Shown here one piece after another: positions 16,527-25,348 of a stretch of 42,989 nucleotides of DNA (the first letter of the stretch is position 1; each line of letters opens with the position of its first letter). Both the position numbers and the translations under genes were made by a program. The DNA comes from Ruminococcaceae bacterium UBA3903 (GTDB lineage Bacteria; Bacillota; Clostridia; Oscillospirales; Acutalibacteraceae). The stretch is taken from assembly GCA_002391625.1 (NCBI GenBank), contig DGFJ01000025.1:1-42989 (forward strand), written 5' to 3'. The notes beneath the pieces were generated by a model, which searched no databases, was not told the origin of the DNA, and worked only from the letters and a program-made list of their open reading frames with translations.

Positions 16527-16579
16527 AAAGAAATCTTCCTTTCTGTCTTTTATACGTCGTTTACAACCACTTTTACTAC

Positions 16580-16608
16580 AATATACCAAAAGTGATGCAC
16601 TTGGACAA
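16580..16608 (-). promoter_or_regulatory. Sigma-A promoter of the split transketolase operon
   Basis: On the minus strand TTGTCC (16608-16603) and TATATT (16585-16580) have a 17-base spacer, about 54 bases before the ATG at 16526. This supports the shorter start of the N-terminal subunit. Confidence 0.55.
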
Positions 16609-16719
16609 TTTTTCGCCACTAATATTATATACGAAAAAAATTAGTAACACAAGACCTAATGTAAACTTATGTAAAAAATTAAGATATATTGGTGAAAGGA
16701 GCGTTTGTATATTTTGCAC

Positions 16720-17721
16720 CTAATCCTTAGAGGTTTTACTTATTACTGCACCTGCCATTTGTCTGTCTTTAAAGGAAAAATCCTTTATAGGCTCTATTAT
16801 TTTGGAGGTTTGTGCTGGTAGGATAAACCTTGTGGCATTATGCTTTATTGTTATTACAGGGTTTTTCATGGGAATAATCTCACCGTCTACATTAACATCA
16901 ATGGTTTTGTTAGATTTTATCTCCAGCTTTTTACACCGCATACATTTTATAAAGGATATTCTAGGGTCGTCTAAATGATAGCCTTTTTTAAAGCTGCCAA
17001 CCAGCTGTATGAATTTTAATCTAGGTAGGGTAGGCACTCTAACAAAATCTATGTAGCCGTCACATAAGTTGGCTTTTGGTGCGGACTTGTAGCCGCCACC
17101 GTAATATTTTCCGTTGGCGGCTATAGCAAACAAGTAATCGTTGCTAATATCGTGTATGACGTTACCATCAGCTACCAAGGTAAACTGATGGTGCAGCTTT
17201 GAAATAAGGCAGTGTAAGACTGACAATCTATAGGCCAATCCACCAGATACCAATGGCAATTTTTTAAAGGTGTCCTTTTCCTTTGCTACGGCACAGTCAT
17301 ATCCAGCAGTTACCATATTAATGCCGGCAATGTTATTTACAAAAAGTAAATCAACAGGCAGGGAGCTGCCGTTTATCATATTTTCTATATTTAAAAAGTC
17401 TGATTTTTTAAAATGCTCAAAGCTTTTTATGAAGTCATTACCAGAGCCATATGGAATACAGCCAACTGATACATTGGGGTATTTCCATGCACCGTTAATA
17501 ACCTCGTTCAATGTTCCGTCACCACCGCAGGCAAAGATGTACAGCTGGCTGCCATGAAAGGTTTCTACATTGCTGTCTATTATTTCTCTGGCATGACCTG
17601 CGTGCTGAGTGACCACTACCTTAATAGGGTATTTGGATTGCAGAAGGTGTATTTTATCCATAAGTAACTCTACAAAATCCCGCTTGCCCGCCACTGGGTT
17701 TATTATAAATAAATATTGCAT
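16720..17721 (-). CDS. Diacylglycerol kinase family lipid kinase
   Basis: This 333-aa protein belongs to the DagK/YegS lipid kinase family, which phosphorylates diacylglycerol or related lipids at the inner face of the membrane. FIINPVAGKR opens the protein and the nucleotide-binding motif FACGGDGTLNEVING lies near residue 65, followed by PYGSGNDF. The HD-domain gene ends 19 bases upstream, so both are probably one operon. AGGTGG stands before the ATG. Its exact lipid substrate cannot be read from sequence. Confidence 0.88.
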   Translation of the reverse strand: MQYLFIINPVAGKRDFVELLMDKIHLLQSKYPIKVVVTQHAGHAREIIDSNVETFHGSQLYIFACGGDGTLNEVINGAWKYPNVSVGCIPYGSGNDFIKSFEHFKKSDFLNIENMINGSSLPVDLLFVNNIAGINMVTAGYDCAVAKEKDTFKKLPLVSGGLAYRLSVLHCLISKLHHQFTLVADGNVIHDISNDYLFAIAANGKYYGGGYKSAPKANLCDGYIDFVRVPTLPRLKFIQLVGSFKKGYHLDDPRISFIKCMRCKKLEIKSNKTIDVNVDGEIIPMKNPVITIKHNATRFILPAQTSKIIEPIKDFSFKDRQMAGAVISKTSKD

Positions 17722-17740
17722 AAATTATATCCACCTTTGT

Positions 17741-18400
17741 TTATAACAGCTTTTGGTCGTTAATAATCAGTCTGAAGGTAAGATTGATCCTTTCAGCAGC
17801 CTTTCTGCATAATATCATTCTGTTAAGAAAAATCTCAAAGTAGTCTACAACAGAGCATACGTTAGTGTCTATCTCCAAATTTAGCTCTACCACAGTACGT
17901 TCGTCCTTAATTTTTAGGTCTGAACGTACAGCAGAAAAGTTAACCCTGTCATGTATATCAAATGTGGCAATGTCAGGGTTCCTCACACGAGAGCGTCGTA
18001 CGTCGCTTTTGTCGGCTAAAATAAGGGCAGCTGCCACTGGATTAACAGGAAAAGCCGTACCCTCGTCATGGTTGCCAATAGCTGTTATTATGGTGGCGGT
18101 GTCCTCTGGGCTGGCTGCCATATTATCCAGTAGTCTAAATGCCATAACAGCACCGCTTTGTGCATGGTCAATGCGGTTGATAACGTTACCAATATCATGC
18201 AGAAACCCAGCAATTTGTGCCAGTTCAGCTTCACGCTGGCTGTAGCCCATAGTAGTTAGCAGATGTCCAGCTGTTAACGCCACCTTGGTTACATGGGGAT
18301 AGCTATGCTCGGTGTATCCCAGTGCCAGCAGTGACTCATCAGCTTTTTCAATATATGTTTTTATAACAGGACTGTTTTTTACTTCTTCAAAGGTAATCAT
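17741..18400 (-). CDS. HD domain phosphohydrolase
   Basis: This 219-aa protein has the metal-binding HD signature. An early His (HSYPHVTKVA) is followed by FLHDIGN, then NHDEGTAF, and a late Asp (LILADKSDVRRSR). Such proteins hydrolyse phosphoesters of nucleotides or second messengers. A strong AGGAGGG site precedes the ATG. Its pairing with a lipid kinase does not by itself define a substrate. I see no regulatory partner domain. A 222-base gap upstream (18401-18622) holds the ddh terminator and no gene. Confidence 0.85.
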   Translation of the reverse strand: MITFEEVKNSPVIKTYIEKADESLLALGYTEHSYPHVTKVALTAGHLLTTMGYSQREAELAQIAGFLHDIGNVINRIDHAQSGAVMAFRLLDNMAASPEDTATIITAIGNHDEGTAFPVNPVAAALILADKSDVRRSRVRNPDIATFDIHDRVNFSAVRSDLKIKDERTVVELNLEIDTNVCSVVDYFEIFLNRMILCRKAAERINLTFRLIINDQKLL

Positions 18401-18579
18401 TATTTTCCCTCCTATACAGGCTTATATCTTACTAAGCTTTTGAAAACTCTCAGACAGCTTATAGCTTTTCTGAACCCTTTAAAAAGCATAAAAGATGATT
18501 TTTCTATGATTAATTGTTATGTGACAATTGTGTTGTATATATTCATTATTCTATATAACAATAATAATTTATAATAAAA

Positions 18580-18604
18580 GTTGGGGCTTTTATATTACCC
18601 CAAC
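18580..18604 (-). terminator. Terminator after ddh
   Basis: GTTGGGG (18580-18586) pairs with CCCCAAC (18598-18604). Read on the minus strand, the hairpin is followed by TTTTATTAT. It ends the small-membrane-protein/ddh unit. Confidence 0.8.
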
Positions 18605-18622
18605 CTTTAATAGATTATTTAG

Positions 18623-19609
18623 TTACAGCATACTGCTGCGTAGCTGCTCACCTGTTTGCTGACACAAATACGCTGGTGCTATGTCAAATACAGTCTTACA
18701 ACCCTTTTGACCCTCCTGACTTAGTCTGTATGCCGCTCTGGCATATGCAGCAATAACGCAGGCGGTAAACTCTGGGTTGGAATCAAGCTTAATATTGTAT
18801 TCGATAACGTGTTTGTTTTCAGCGTTCCAGCCTGTTTTACCGCTTCTAATTACAAAACCACCGTGGGGTATGCCACTGTGCTTTTCGTTTAGCTCCTCCT
18901 GAGATATAAAATGGACTGTTGTGTTATAGTCTGCAAAGTAGTTAGGCATATTTTTAATATCTGATTCTATCTGTGCCTTGTCAGCGTTTTCCTTAGCTAC
19001 GACAAAGCATTCTCTGATATGCTTTTGTCTGGTGGTTAGCTGTGGGTTAGAACCGCTGCGTACAGCCTGTAAGGCTTCGTTAACCGGCACAGTGTACTGC
19101 TTGCCGTCCTGTACACCCTCAACCCGACGAATAGCGTCGCTGTGTCCTTGGCTGACACCCTTGCCCCAGAAGGTATAGTTGCTACCCTGTGGCAGGATAG
19201 CGCTTGCGTACAATCTGTTTAATGAGAACATACCAGGGTCCCAGCCAACGGAGATTATACCAACGTTGCCACCTGCCTTTGCCATTTTGTCAACATTGTC
19301 AAAATGCTTTGGAATGTTAGCGTGAGTGTCAAAGCTGTCAACAACATTAAACAGCCTTGCATATTTTGGCGTCTGTTCCGGTAAATCTGTGGCACTGCCG
19401 CCACACAGGATTAGAACGTCAATTTCACCCTGCATATTCTCCAGCTGACTGATATTATATACCGGCACATTAGGTGTTAGTATATTAACTGTTTCTGAAG
19501 CACGACGTGTAAATACAGCGGTTAGCTCCATATCGTTATTTTGCTTTACTGCACATTCAACGCCCTTGCCTAAGTTTCCATATCCTAAAATACCTATTTT
19601 GATACTCAT
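18623..19609 (-). CDS. ddh: meso-Diaminopimelate dehydrogenase
   Basis: Ddh reductively aminates L-tetrahydrodipicolinate to meso-diaminopimelate with NADPH, a one-step route to the peptidoglycan and lysine precursor. The N-terminal Rossmann motif GILGYGNLGKG, VVDSFDTHANIP, ISVGWDPGMFSLNR, and WGKGVSQGHSDAIRR are characteristic. The length of 328 aa is standard. AGGAG precedes the ATG. It follows a small membrane-protein gene by 30 bases. The enzyme is common in anaerobic Firmicutes and agrees with a DAP-type cell wall. Confidence 0.95.
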   Translation of the reverse strand: MSIKIGILGYGNLGKGVECAVKQNNDMELTAVFTRRASETVNILTPNVPVYNISQLENMQGEIDVLILCGGSATDLPEQTPKYARLFNVVDSFDTHANIPKHFDNVDKMAKAGGNVGIISVGWDPGMFSLNRLYASAILPQGSNYTFWGKGVSQGHSDAIRRVEGVQDGKQYTVPVNEALQAVRSGSNPQLTTRQKHIRECFVVAKENADKAQIESDIKNMPNYFADYNTTVHFISQEELNEKHSGIPHGGFVIRSGKTGWNAENKHVIEYNIKLDSNPEFTACVIAAYARAAYRLSQEGQKGCKTVFDIAPAYLCQQTGEQLRSSML

Positions 19610-19639
19610 AAAAAATCTCCTATTCTAAATGAAGTTATG

Positions 19640-19903
19640 CTACGCTGCCCTTTTATTAATACGTTTACGGGGTAAAGGCTGTCTGTCAGTGTCCACTCTG
19701 CAGGGCTTCATTATTTGCCTTATAGTAATAGGCTGTAATGATAAAGCCTTGGACGGATGTTTGGGCTTTACAGCTGTTTTCTGTGGTGGCTGCTTTGTGG
19801 ATATAGCGTCATACAGCGGTGATAACAGGCAGGGGTTCATCATACCTATAATCTTATATAATGCCGCTAAAATAAACACCAACAAACAAAAATTGATAAT
19901 CAT
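19640..19903 (-). CDS. Small single-pass membrane protein, unknown function
   Basis: This 87-aa protein starts with a hydrophobic segment (about residues 2-20, rich in I, L, F and V) and continues with a Lys/Arg/Pro-rich soluble tail (KQPPQKTAVKPKHPSK and PLPRKRINKR). The tail would face the cytosol if the segment is an uncleaved anchor. I do not recognise a family. It is supported by a GAGGAG ribosome site 8 bases before the ATG and by its tight position upstream of ddh. The opposite strand is also open here (19629-19928), but without a ribosome site as good. Confidence 0.5.
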   Translation of the reverse strand: MIINFCLLVFILAALYKIIGMMNPCLLSPLYDAISTKQPPQKTAVKPKHPSKALSLQPITIRQIMKPCRVDTDRQPLPRKRINKRAA

Positions 19904-20071
19904 TATTCATCACTCCTCAACCATATGATACCATTTAAGGTGTCCTATAGTACGGACTTTGATGTTGATTATCCTTTTTAGCGAACAAATATTCACGCTG
20001 TGGTAATCCTTAATAGGACAACAGCTAAAAAGCATATTATATTTTTTCTGGTGTGCTATGAAGGTATAGTG

Positions 20072-21082
20072 CTAAATCTGCTTGTATTGTTTTGATATTT
20101 TTTTAATCTGTTTTTTGTATTGCTTAATAACGGTGTCAGGTGACAGCATAATTACATCCTCACCAAGCCCAAATAACCATGCGAAAAATTGTGGACTAAC
20201 CAGCACGTCTATGGTGACAATAAAGCTGTCCTCGTTTTTGGGTTCAATGTTAATCTGTGTACCAAAACGATCTACCACCACACCAACCAGTCTTTTGTTA
20301 ACCTGCAGTCTGATTGTTTCCTCCTGACCACCGAACATACCAAATATTTTTTTAGCATAGTTGCCAATGTCAAATTGCTGAAAGTTCTCCTGACCTAAAC
20401 GTGGTTCATCGGTTAAGCTGATGCTTATCATCTTATCTACACGGTAATGCTTTACCTTGTCGTTTTGAACATCATATCCAATCATATAGTAGTTTTCATC
20501 GTCCCAGGTTAATGCCCATGGACTAACAACATACAGGTCACCGTTTTTCTTTACACGCTTAACCACCTTTTCGTTTGTACCAAAGGATACCGCCCATTCA
20601 AAATATTGAAAAGTAATTTGTTTGTTTTCCAAAATACCGCTTTGAATCTTATCAACATTGTAGTAAATACCTTCGTTCATTGTTTTTGTGCGGTTGGTAA
20701 CATACACCTGACGTTGCAGCTGTTGTGCTTGATAGACGCTGACCAAGGACTCTACCTTTTTTATTAACTGATTGGATTTTTTGTGGGTAATAAATTTTGA
20801 GGATTGTACGGCATCCACTAATAATTTTAATTCGGGTAGTTCAAAGGCTCTGTTGGCTATGTAATACTCGTATATCTTGGATTTCCTTTTTTCTATATCA
20901 AGCCCAAAGGTTCTTAGCTCCTCAATATCAGCGTACAAGCTTTTTCGTTCTGCCTGTATGCCATATTCGGATAGCTTGGCGATTATTTGAGCCATTGTCA
21001 AAGCATGATCGTCATCTGTGTTTTCTTCAAAAATCCTCATAAGGTATAGTAGCTTTAACTTTTGATTTGAACTTTTTGCCAT
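20072..21082 (-). CDS. WYL-domain transcriptional regulator
   Basis: This 336-aa protein has an N-terminal winged HTH (about residues 5-65, including TMAQIIAKLSEYGIQAERKS) and a WYL domain (about 140-210, with YYMIGYDVQNDKVKHYRVDK) plus a WCX C-terminal extension. WYL regulators sense small ligands, often nucleotides or nucleic acid ends, and control diverse genes including defence and DNA repair. The DUF5131 gene stops 15 bases upstream on the same strand, so they are probably co-expressed. No regulatory target can be assigned from sequence. AGGGTG precedes the ATG. Confidence 0.9.
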   Translation of the reverse strand: MAKSSNQKLKLLYLMRIFEENTDDDHALTMAQIIAKLSEYGIQAERKSLYADIEELRTFGLDIEKRKSKIYEYYIANRAFELPELKLLVDAVQSSKFITHKKSNQLIKKVESLVSVYQAQQLQRQVYVTNRTKTMNEGIYYNVDKIQSGILENKQITFQYFEWAVSFGTNEKVVKRVKKNGDLYVVSPWALTWDDENYYMIGYDVQNDKVKHYRVDKMISISLTDEPRLGQENFQQFDIGNYAKKIFGMFGGQEETIRLQVNKRLVGVVVDRFGTQINIEPKNEDSFIVTIDVLVSPQFFAWLFGLGEDVIMLSPDTVIKQYKKQIKKISKQYKQI

Positions 21083-21097
21083 TGTAAATCACCCTTT

Positions 21098-21823
21098 TTA
21101 TTTTGTGCCATCAAAATTAATGTTGGCTTTTTTAGCCTGTGAGTGCTGTAGCTTTCGTTCTATGCTATATATTTTGTTTGCTTTTCTAAACCTAGCACCT
21201 GTTTGTTGAAACCAAAAAGTCACGCGTTTTTTCACACACTGGTCATGTATATCTAATACCCATTCATAGTCGCATATACGTGCGTTGCTACCAGATTCTC
21301 CACCTACGGTCACCTTTTCGATGGTGTGGTCTAGGTAGGGCATCAGGTTAATGCTTTCTAACAGGGGAGAGCATATAATCATCTTATGTGCTATGGGCAG
21401 CTTTTTGTATATAGGCAGGCGAAAATCTGCCATTGACTGATTTTCTGCTGTACAGCATATTACTACATTATCATATCCTGTACCCCAGTCAGGGGGCAGG
21501 CTGACATAAAATCTGTCTATTCGTTTTGTTATTATGAAAAAAGTAAGGTCGCTGCGGGTGCGTATCATACGCCACACATCACCACGCCACAGGTCGGCAT
21601 CTTCAACAAAAAAGTCAGATGTAAAGCAGGTATAAACTATAGCTCCTGCCTTTATTTTGTAATCACCATTACGAGCTTTTTTTATTGGCAGGTTATAGTC
21701 ACCTGTTTGCTTTACTTCATTGCTGTTCTTGCCATATTTAGCGTCGGTGCGGTACACATAACAATTTTGACAGCCAGCACTTAGCTTGTGACAGCCGTGC
21801 CATGGGTTCCATGATATATCCAT
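21098..21823 (-). CDS. DUF5131 (phage Gp37/Gp68-like) family protein
   Basis: This 241-aa protein has the family opening MDISWNPWHGC and a CX6CX2C cysteine cluster at C11, C18 and C21, which suggests a bound metal or Fe-S cluster. FFIITKRIDRF and VTVGGESGSNAR are further conserved blocks. The family is found in phages and bacteria, and its function is not established. The gene begins 5 bases after the ABC-F gene stops, and a weak AAAGAGAG site lies in that gene's end. Co-transcription with the ABC-F ATPase and WYL regulator is likely. Confidence 0.85.
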   Translation of the reverse strand: MDISWNPWHGCHKLSAGCQNCYVYRTDAKYGKNSNEVKQTGDYNLPIKKARNGDYKIKAGAIVYTCFTSDFFVEDADLWRGDVWRMIRTRSDLTFFIITKRIDRFYVSLPPDWGTGYDNVVICCTAENQSMADFRLPIYKKLPIAHKMIICSPLLESINLMPYLDHTIEKVTVGGESGSNARICDYEWVLDIHDQCVKKRVTFWFQQTGARFRKANKIYSIERKLQHSQAKKANINFDGTK

Positions 21824-21828
21824 AAGGC

Positions 21829-23433
21829 TTACTCTCTTTTTAGCTTGTTTTCCTCTAGATAATCGTCATAGCTAGCGGTAATATCTCTAATGCCGTCCTC
21901 CTGAATAAAGATTATTCTGTTGGCTACAGTAGAAATAAATTCGTGGTCGTGGGACGTAAACAGGACAATACCCTTAAAGGTGTCTAAGCCCTTGTTAACA
22001 GCTGTGATGGATTCTAGGTCTAGATGGTTAGTGGGTTGGTCTAAAACCAATACGTTAGCAGTACCCATCATCATTTTAGATAACATACAACGGACCTTTT
22101 CACCACCAGACAATACCTTAACAGGTTTAAAAACATCCTCACCAGAAAACAACATTCTGCCCAAGAACCCACGCAAAAAAGTTTCGGTTCTGTCACTGTT
22201 TTCGTTGTATTGACCAAGCCATTCCAAAATGCTTTTATCACAGTTGTCAAAATATTTTGAGTTATCCTTTGGAAAATAAGATGTGGTTGTGCTGACGCCC
22301 CATTTGAAGGTGCCACTGTCAGCCTCCATATTTTCCATAAGTATTTCAAATAACGCTGTTACTGATGTTTCCTTATCACTGATAAAGGCAATTTTGTCAC
22401 CACGCTCAACTCTAAAAGAAACGTTATTTAGCAGCTGTTCACCTTCAATACTTTTGCTTAAGCCTTCTACTGTTAAAATCTCCTTGCCCACCTCACGCTC
22501 CTGTGTAAAGCCAACATATGGGTATCGTCTGCTGGACGATGGCATCTCATCAACAGTTAGCTTGTCCAGCAGCTTTCTGCGGGAGGTAGCCTGCTTGGAT
22601 TTTGATTTGTTAGCAGAGAAACGTGATATAAAGCTTTGCAGCTCCTTTATTTTGTCCTCAGCTTTTTTATTTTGCTGTTTTACCATGGCTTGAACCATCT
22701 GGCTGGATTCGTACCAGAATTCATAGTTACCAACGTACATTTTGATTTTTGTATAATCAATATCCACAATGTGGGTACATACAGTGTTTAAAAAATGTCT
22801 GTCATGGCTGACAACTATTACGGTCCCCAGATAGTCCATTAGAAAATCCTCCAGCCAGCTAATAGCGTTAATGTTAAGGTTATTAGTAGGCTCGTCCAGT
22901 AATAATATTTCCGGAGTACCAAACAACGCCTGTGCTAACAAAACCTTTACCTTTTCGTTACCGGTTAGGTTGCTCATTTGTGAATATAAAATACCTTCAT
23001 CTAAGCCTAAGCCTTGAATAAGCTTAGAAACGTCAGATTCAGCCTCCCAGCCGTTCATCTCTGCAAACTCTGCCTCTAGGTCAGATACTCGTATGCCGTC
23101 CTCGTCATTAAAATCGGGTTTAGCGTACAGCTCGTCCTTTTCCTTCATTATAGAATATAGCTTTTGGTTGCCCATAATAACAGTGTCCATAACGGTATAT
23201 TCATCAAATGCAAAGTGATCCTGCTTCAGTACAGACATACGCTCGCCCTCTGGTATAATAACGTCACCAGTGGTAGGGTCAAGCTCTCCAGATAAAATTC
23301 TAAGAAAGGTTGACTTTCCAGCGCCGTTTGCACCTATTATGCCGTAGCAGTTGCCAGGGGTGAACTTAAGGTCTACATCCTTAAATAAATCAGAACCACT
23401 AAAGTTTAAGCTTACATTACTAACAGTAATCAT
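21829..23433 (-). CDS. ABC-F family ATPase (YkpA/YbiT-like)
   Basis: This 534-aa soluble protein carries two ABC ATPase domains and no membrane segment, as in ribosome-associated ABC-F factors that act at the ribosomal E site. Domain 1 has Walker A GANGAGKST, signature LTGNEKVKVLLAQALFG and LLLDEPTNNLN. The second has LSGGEKVRCML and LVLDQPTNHLD, with the interdomain linker (rich in K and Q) at about 240-300. The LTGNEK variant is typical of the YbiT/YkpA branch, not of antibiotic-resistance members. The ATG at 23433 is preferred over a TTG at 23442 because AAAGGA then has normal spacing. Confidence 0.93.
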   Translation of the reverse strand: MITVSNVSLNFSGSDLFKDVDLKFTPGNCYGIIGANGAGKSTFLRILSGELDPTTGDVIIPEGERMSVLKQDHFAFDEYTVMDTVIMGNQKLYSIMKEKDELYAKPDFNDEDGIRVSDLEAEFAEMNGWEAESDVSKLIQGLGLDEGILYSQMSNLTGNEKVKVLLAQALFGTPEILLLDEPTNNLNINAISWLEDFLMDYLGTVIVVSHDRHFLNTVCTHIVDIDYTKIKMYVGNYEFWYESSQMVQAMVKQQNKKAEDKIKELQSFISRFSANKSKSKQATSRRKLLDKLTVDEMPSSSRRYPYVGFTQEREVGKEILTVEGLSKSIEGEQLLNNVSFRVERGDKIAFISDKETSVTALFEILMENMEADSGTFKWGVSTTTSYFPKDNSKYFDNCDKSILEWLGQYNENSDRTETFLRGFLGRMLFSGEDVFKPVKVLSGGEKVRCMLSKMMMGTANVLVLDQPTNHLDLESITAVNKGLDTFKGIVLFTSHDHEFISTVANRIIFIQEDGIRDITASYDDYLEENKLKRE

Positions 23434-23490
23434 ATATATCAAATCCTTTTCAAAAATTACTTTTTTCTAAAAAATATCATTATTCTCTTT

Positions 23491-23519
23491 ATTATATCAT
23501 CTATCCTAAAAAAGAACAA
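23491..23519 (-). promoter_or_regulatory. Probable sigma-A promoter of the ABC-F operon
   Basis: On the minus strand TTGTTC (23519-23514) and TATAAT (23496-23491) have a 17-base spacer, 58 bases upstream of the ATG. The rest of the divergent region 23520-23700 is AT-rich with no gene. Confidence 0.5.
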
Positions 23520-23700
23520 CCACACCATTAGGATTATAAGTAAATATCTTGTAAATTATCCTCACCTTTTGAAAAGCACAATAAATGTAAGAAAAGAAAT
23601 GATTTTCTGAAATCTATTGTGATATGTTATTAATAACATTAGCTTTTATTATAAAAAATTGTTATAGAAATGGAAAAATCCCATTAACCAAGGCATTTGT

Positions 23701-23729
23701 TTGACATCAGCCTAAAAGAAATATATAAT
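23701..23729 (+). promoter_or_regulatory. Consensus sigma-A promoter of the DUF6465 gene
   Basis: TTGACA at 23701-23706 and TATAAT at 23724-23729 are both perfect consensus hexamers, separated by exactly 17 bases. Transcription would start near 23736, with a 50-base leader. It is the best match to consensus among the promoters found here. Confidence 0.88.
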
Positions 23730-23785
23730 ATGATACAGTGAATTGCACATGAGATGCACTAATAATTGAAAGAAGGTATTTGTAA

Positions 23786-24250
23786 ATGGCAACAAGAAAA
23801 ACTGCAACAAAAGCTACAGCTACTACAGCTAAGGAAGCCTCAAAGACAGCTGCCACTACAACAGCAACACCAGCTACAAAAACAACTGCCGCTAAGGTAG
23901 CAGAGAAGGTAGAAGCTCCAAAGAAAACAACAGCAGCCAAAGCTGTTACAGCAGAAAAAGCTGAAACATCAATTGCTGAGAAAAAGCCAGCTGTAAAGAA
24001 AACAACAGCTGCAGCTCCAAAAAAGGCTGCTAAAAAGACTGTTGATACAAAGGTTAACTTTACAGTTGAGTACAGCAGTAAGGGCGAAACCTACCAGAAT
24101 ATTGTGGAGAACGTTAAAAACACATATAAGGCAAATGGTGGTACACAGGAGATTGAAACCTTGGATATTTACCTAAAGCCTGAGGAAAGTGCTGCTTACT
24201 ATGTTGTTAATGGTAAAGAGAACGGTAAAATGGACGTTTTCTTCTGCTGA
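23786..24250 (+). CDS. DUF6465 family protein with Lys/Ala/Thr-rich N-terminal tail
   Basis: This 154-aa protein has two parts. Residues 1 to about 88 are low complexity (KTAATTT, APKKTTAAK, KKAAKK) and strongly basic, like bacterial histone-H1-type tails. Residues about 90-154 form a compact domain (VNFTVEYSSKGETYQNIV to YYVVNGKENGKMDVFFC) that fits DUF6465. A GAAGG ribosome site precedes the ATG. The gene is monocistronic, with a perfect promoter and a strong terminator, so high expression is likely. Nucleic-acid binding by the tail is inference. Composition of the tail may inflate similarity to other Ala/Lys-rich proteins. Confidence 0.8.
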   Translation: MATRKTATKATATTAKEASKTAATTTATPATKTTAAKVAEKVEAPKKTTAAKAVTAEKAETSIAEKKPAVKKTTAAAPKKAAKKTVDTKVNFTVEYSSKGETYQNIVENVKNTYKANGGTQEIETLDIYLKPEESAAYYVVNGKENGKMDVFFC

Positions 24251-24283
24251 TATATTACAAGGTGGCAATTAAACAAATTATTA

Positions 24284-24320
24284 AAGCAAGGCTTCACATT
24301 TGTGTTGTCTTGCTTTTTTG
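24284..24320 (+). terminator. Terminator after the DUF6465 gene
   Basis: AAGCAAG (24284-24290) pairs with CTTGCTT (24309-24315), with an inner CACA/TGTG pair, followed by TTTTT. From here to 24504 I see no further gene. Confidence 0.85.
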
Positions 24321-24504
24321 CTATTAAAAAGTCAGCTATGTTTTTTAGTGCTGTAATAAATGTATGTGCTTATTTGACACCACAATACGGGGACAGCATG
24401 ATAATCATATATTAGGGATACAAGATGGGGGATAGCTGATGAAAAGGATAAGAAAAATATAAGAAAACTACTTGATATTTATATATTACAATAAAAAATA
24501 ATAA

Positions 24505-24837
24505 TCAGCTAATATTTCCAAAATTTGTTTTGCTTTGAATTTCCAATGAATCGTAGTCGGCGGATAGCTTTTTGATAATGTCCACCGCTTCCTTAGTTGC
24601 ACCACAGTCCAGACAAACTATTTTACGCCATTTGCCCTTTCCAAAGTAATCAGCCTTTGCTATTGTACTGCGTATTAATTGTTCGGCGTTTTCTGTGTTG
24701 CTATAAATGGGGATGACGATTATCACGTTTTTATCATCGTGACAGCTCATAATCCATATGATAACTGTCCGTGTTATATCTGCTATGCCCACGACAGCTA
24801 ATAAAATAAATAAAATATCTCTCATTATGTAAAGCAT
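24505..24837 (-). CDS. Small membrane-anchored protein, unknown function
   Basis: This 110-aa protein starts with a hydrophobic helix (about residues 4-28: RDILFILLAVVGIA and onward) and continues with a soluble alpha/beta region that contains KNVIIVIPIY, AEQLIRSTIAKADY and WRKIVCLDCGA. That region vaguely recalls the first strand-helix units of glycosyltransferase-like folds but is far too short for an enzyme of that type. I do not recognise the family. The ATG at 24837 is preferred, 8 bases after GAGG; a GTG at 24846 overlaps that site. A DUF1540 gene is transcribed divergently. Confidence 0.6.
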   Translation of the reverse strand: MLYIMRDILFILLAVVGIADITRTVIIWIMSCHDDKNVIIVIPIYSNTENAEQLIRSTIAKADYFGKGKWRKIVCLDCGATKEAVDIIKKLSADYDSLEIQSKTNFGNIS

Positions 24838-24914
24838 ATATCTCACCTCATTTTATTTTATGCTTTTTAAAAAATCCTGTGAATATTTTTTAGATTTTCA
24901 CACAAAATATGTTA

Positions 24915-24930
24915 GACGGAAATATCCGTC
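24915..24930. promoter_or_regulatory. Inverted repeat between divergent small genes
   Basis: GACGGA and TCCGTC form a perfect 6-base inverted repeat with an AATA centre. It lies 45 bases before the DUF1540 gene and 78 bases before the divergent membrane-protein gene. It could be an operator; no T-run suggests a terminator. Confidence 0.35.
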
Positions 24931-24974
24931 ACAAATTTTTATATGACTTCTTTTATGAAAGGAAATGAGCAGAT

Positions 24975-25145
24975 ATGGATAATTGTCAAGCAAATCAGAG
25001 TATCAAGTGTACAGTAACACAATGTAAAAATCATTGCACTTCACAGGACTATTGCTCACTAAATTGTGTGCAGATAGGTACTCATGAGCCAAACCCAACA
25101 ATGGACCAGTGCGTAGACTGTAAATCATTTATGGTTAAAGGCTAA
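24975..25145 (+). CDS. DUF1540 domain protein
   Basis: This 56-aa cysteine-rich protein has eight Cys residues, arranged as KCTVTQCKNHC, YCSLNC and a final CVDCKSF, plus one near the N-terminus. This fits DUF1540, a small domain common in spore-forming Firmicutes and thought to bind metal. AAAGGA lies upstream of the ATG at a slightly long spacing. A strong terminator follows at 25162. It lies just before the cotJ spore-coat operon; whether it is sporulation-linked is not shown. Confidence 0.78.
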   Translation: MDNCQANQSIKCTVTQCKNHCTSQDYCSLNCVQIGTHEPNPTMDQCVDCKSFMVKG

Positions 25146-25161
25146 AAAATAACTTCCCCCA

Positions 25162-25200
25162 AAAAGCATTGCTTAAATTTTGTTTAAGCAGTGCTTTTTT
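25162..25200 (+). terminator. Terminator after the DUF1540 gene
   Basis: A long stem (AAAAGCA, one mismatch, TGCTTAAA paired with TTTAAGCA, GTGCTTTT) ends in a T-run at 25195-25200. Region 25201-25348 is the leader of the cotJ operon and holds no other gene. Confidence 0.9.
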
Positions 25201-25348
25201 CTCGATTTGTCCTAAATGTGGGGTAGCTTTGCTGTGAAGGCTGGCTACAGGCTTAGCAGCATTTAATAAAATACACATGAAAAAGTAACCAGTTATACAA
25301 GCTATGCATATAATGGGTTGTACCAGAATAATAGGAAGGAGCTTTGGT

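Noticed and set aside
19629..19928. 99-codon plus-strand frame opposite the small membrane protein
   Set aside because: The minus-strand gene has a better ribosome site, a clean membrane helix and an operon position.
21829..23433. ABC-F antibiotic-resistance (target protection) gene
   Set aside because: The LTGNEK first signature and linker fit the housekeeping YkpA/YbiT branch better than resistance branches.
25307..25314. Sigma-E promoter of the cotJ operon
   Set aside because: CATATAAT resembles the -10 box, but no matching -35 lies at the right distance, so I do not list it as a feature.
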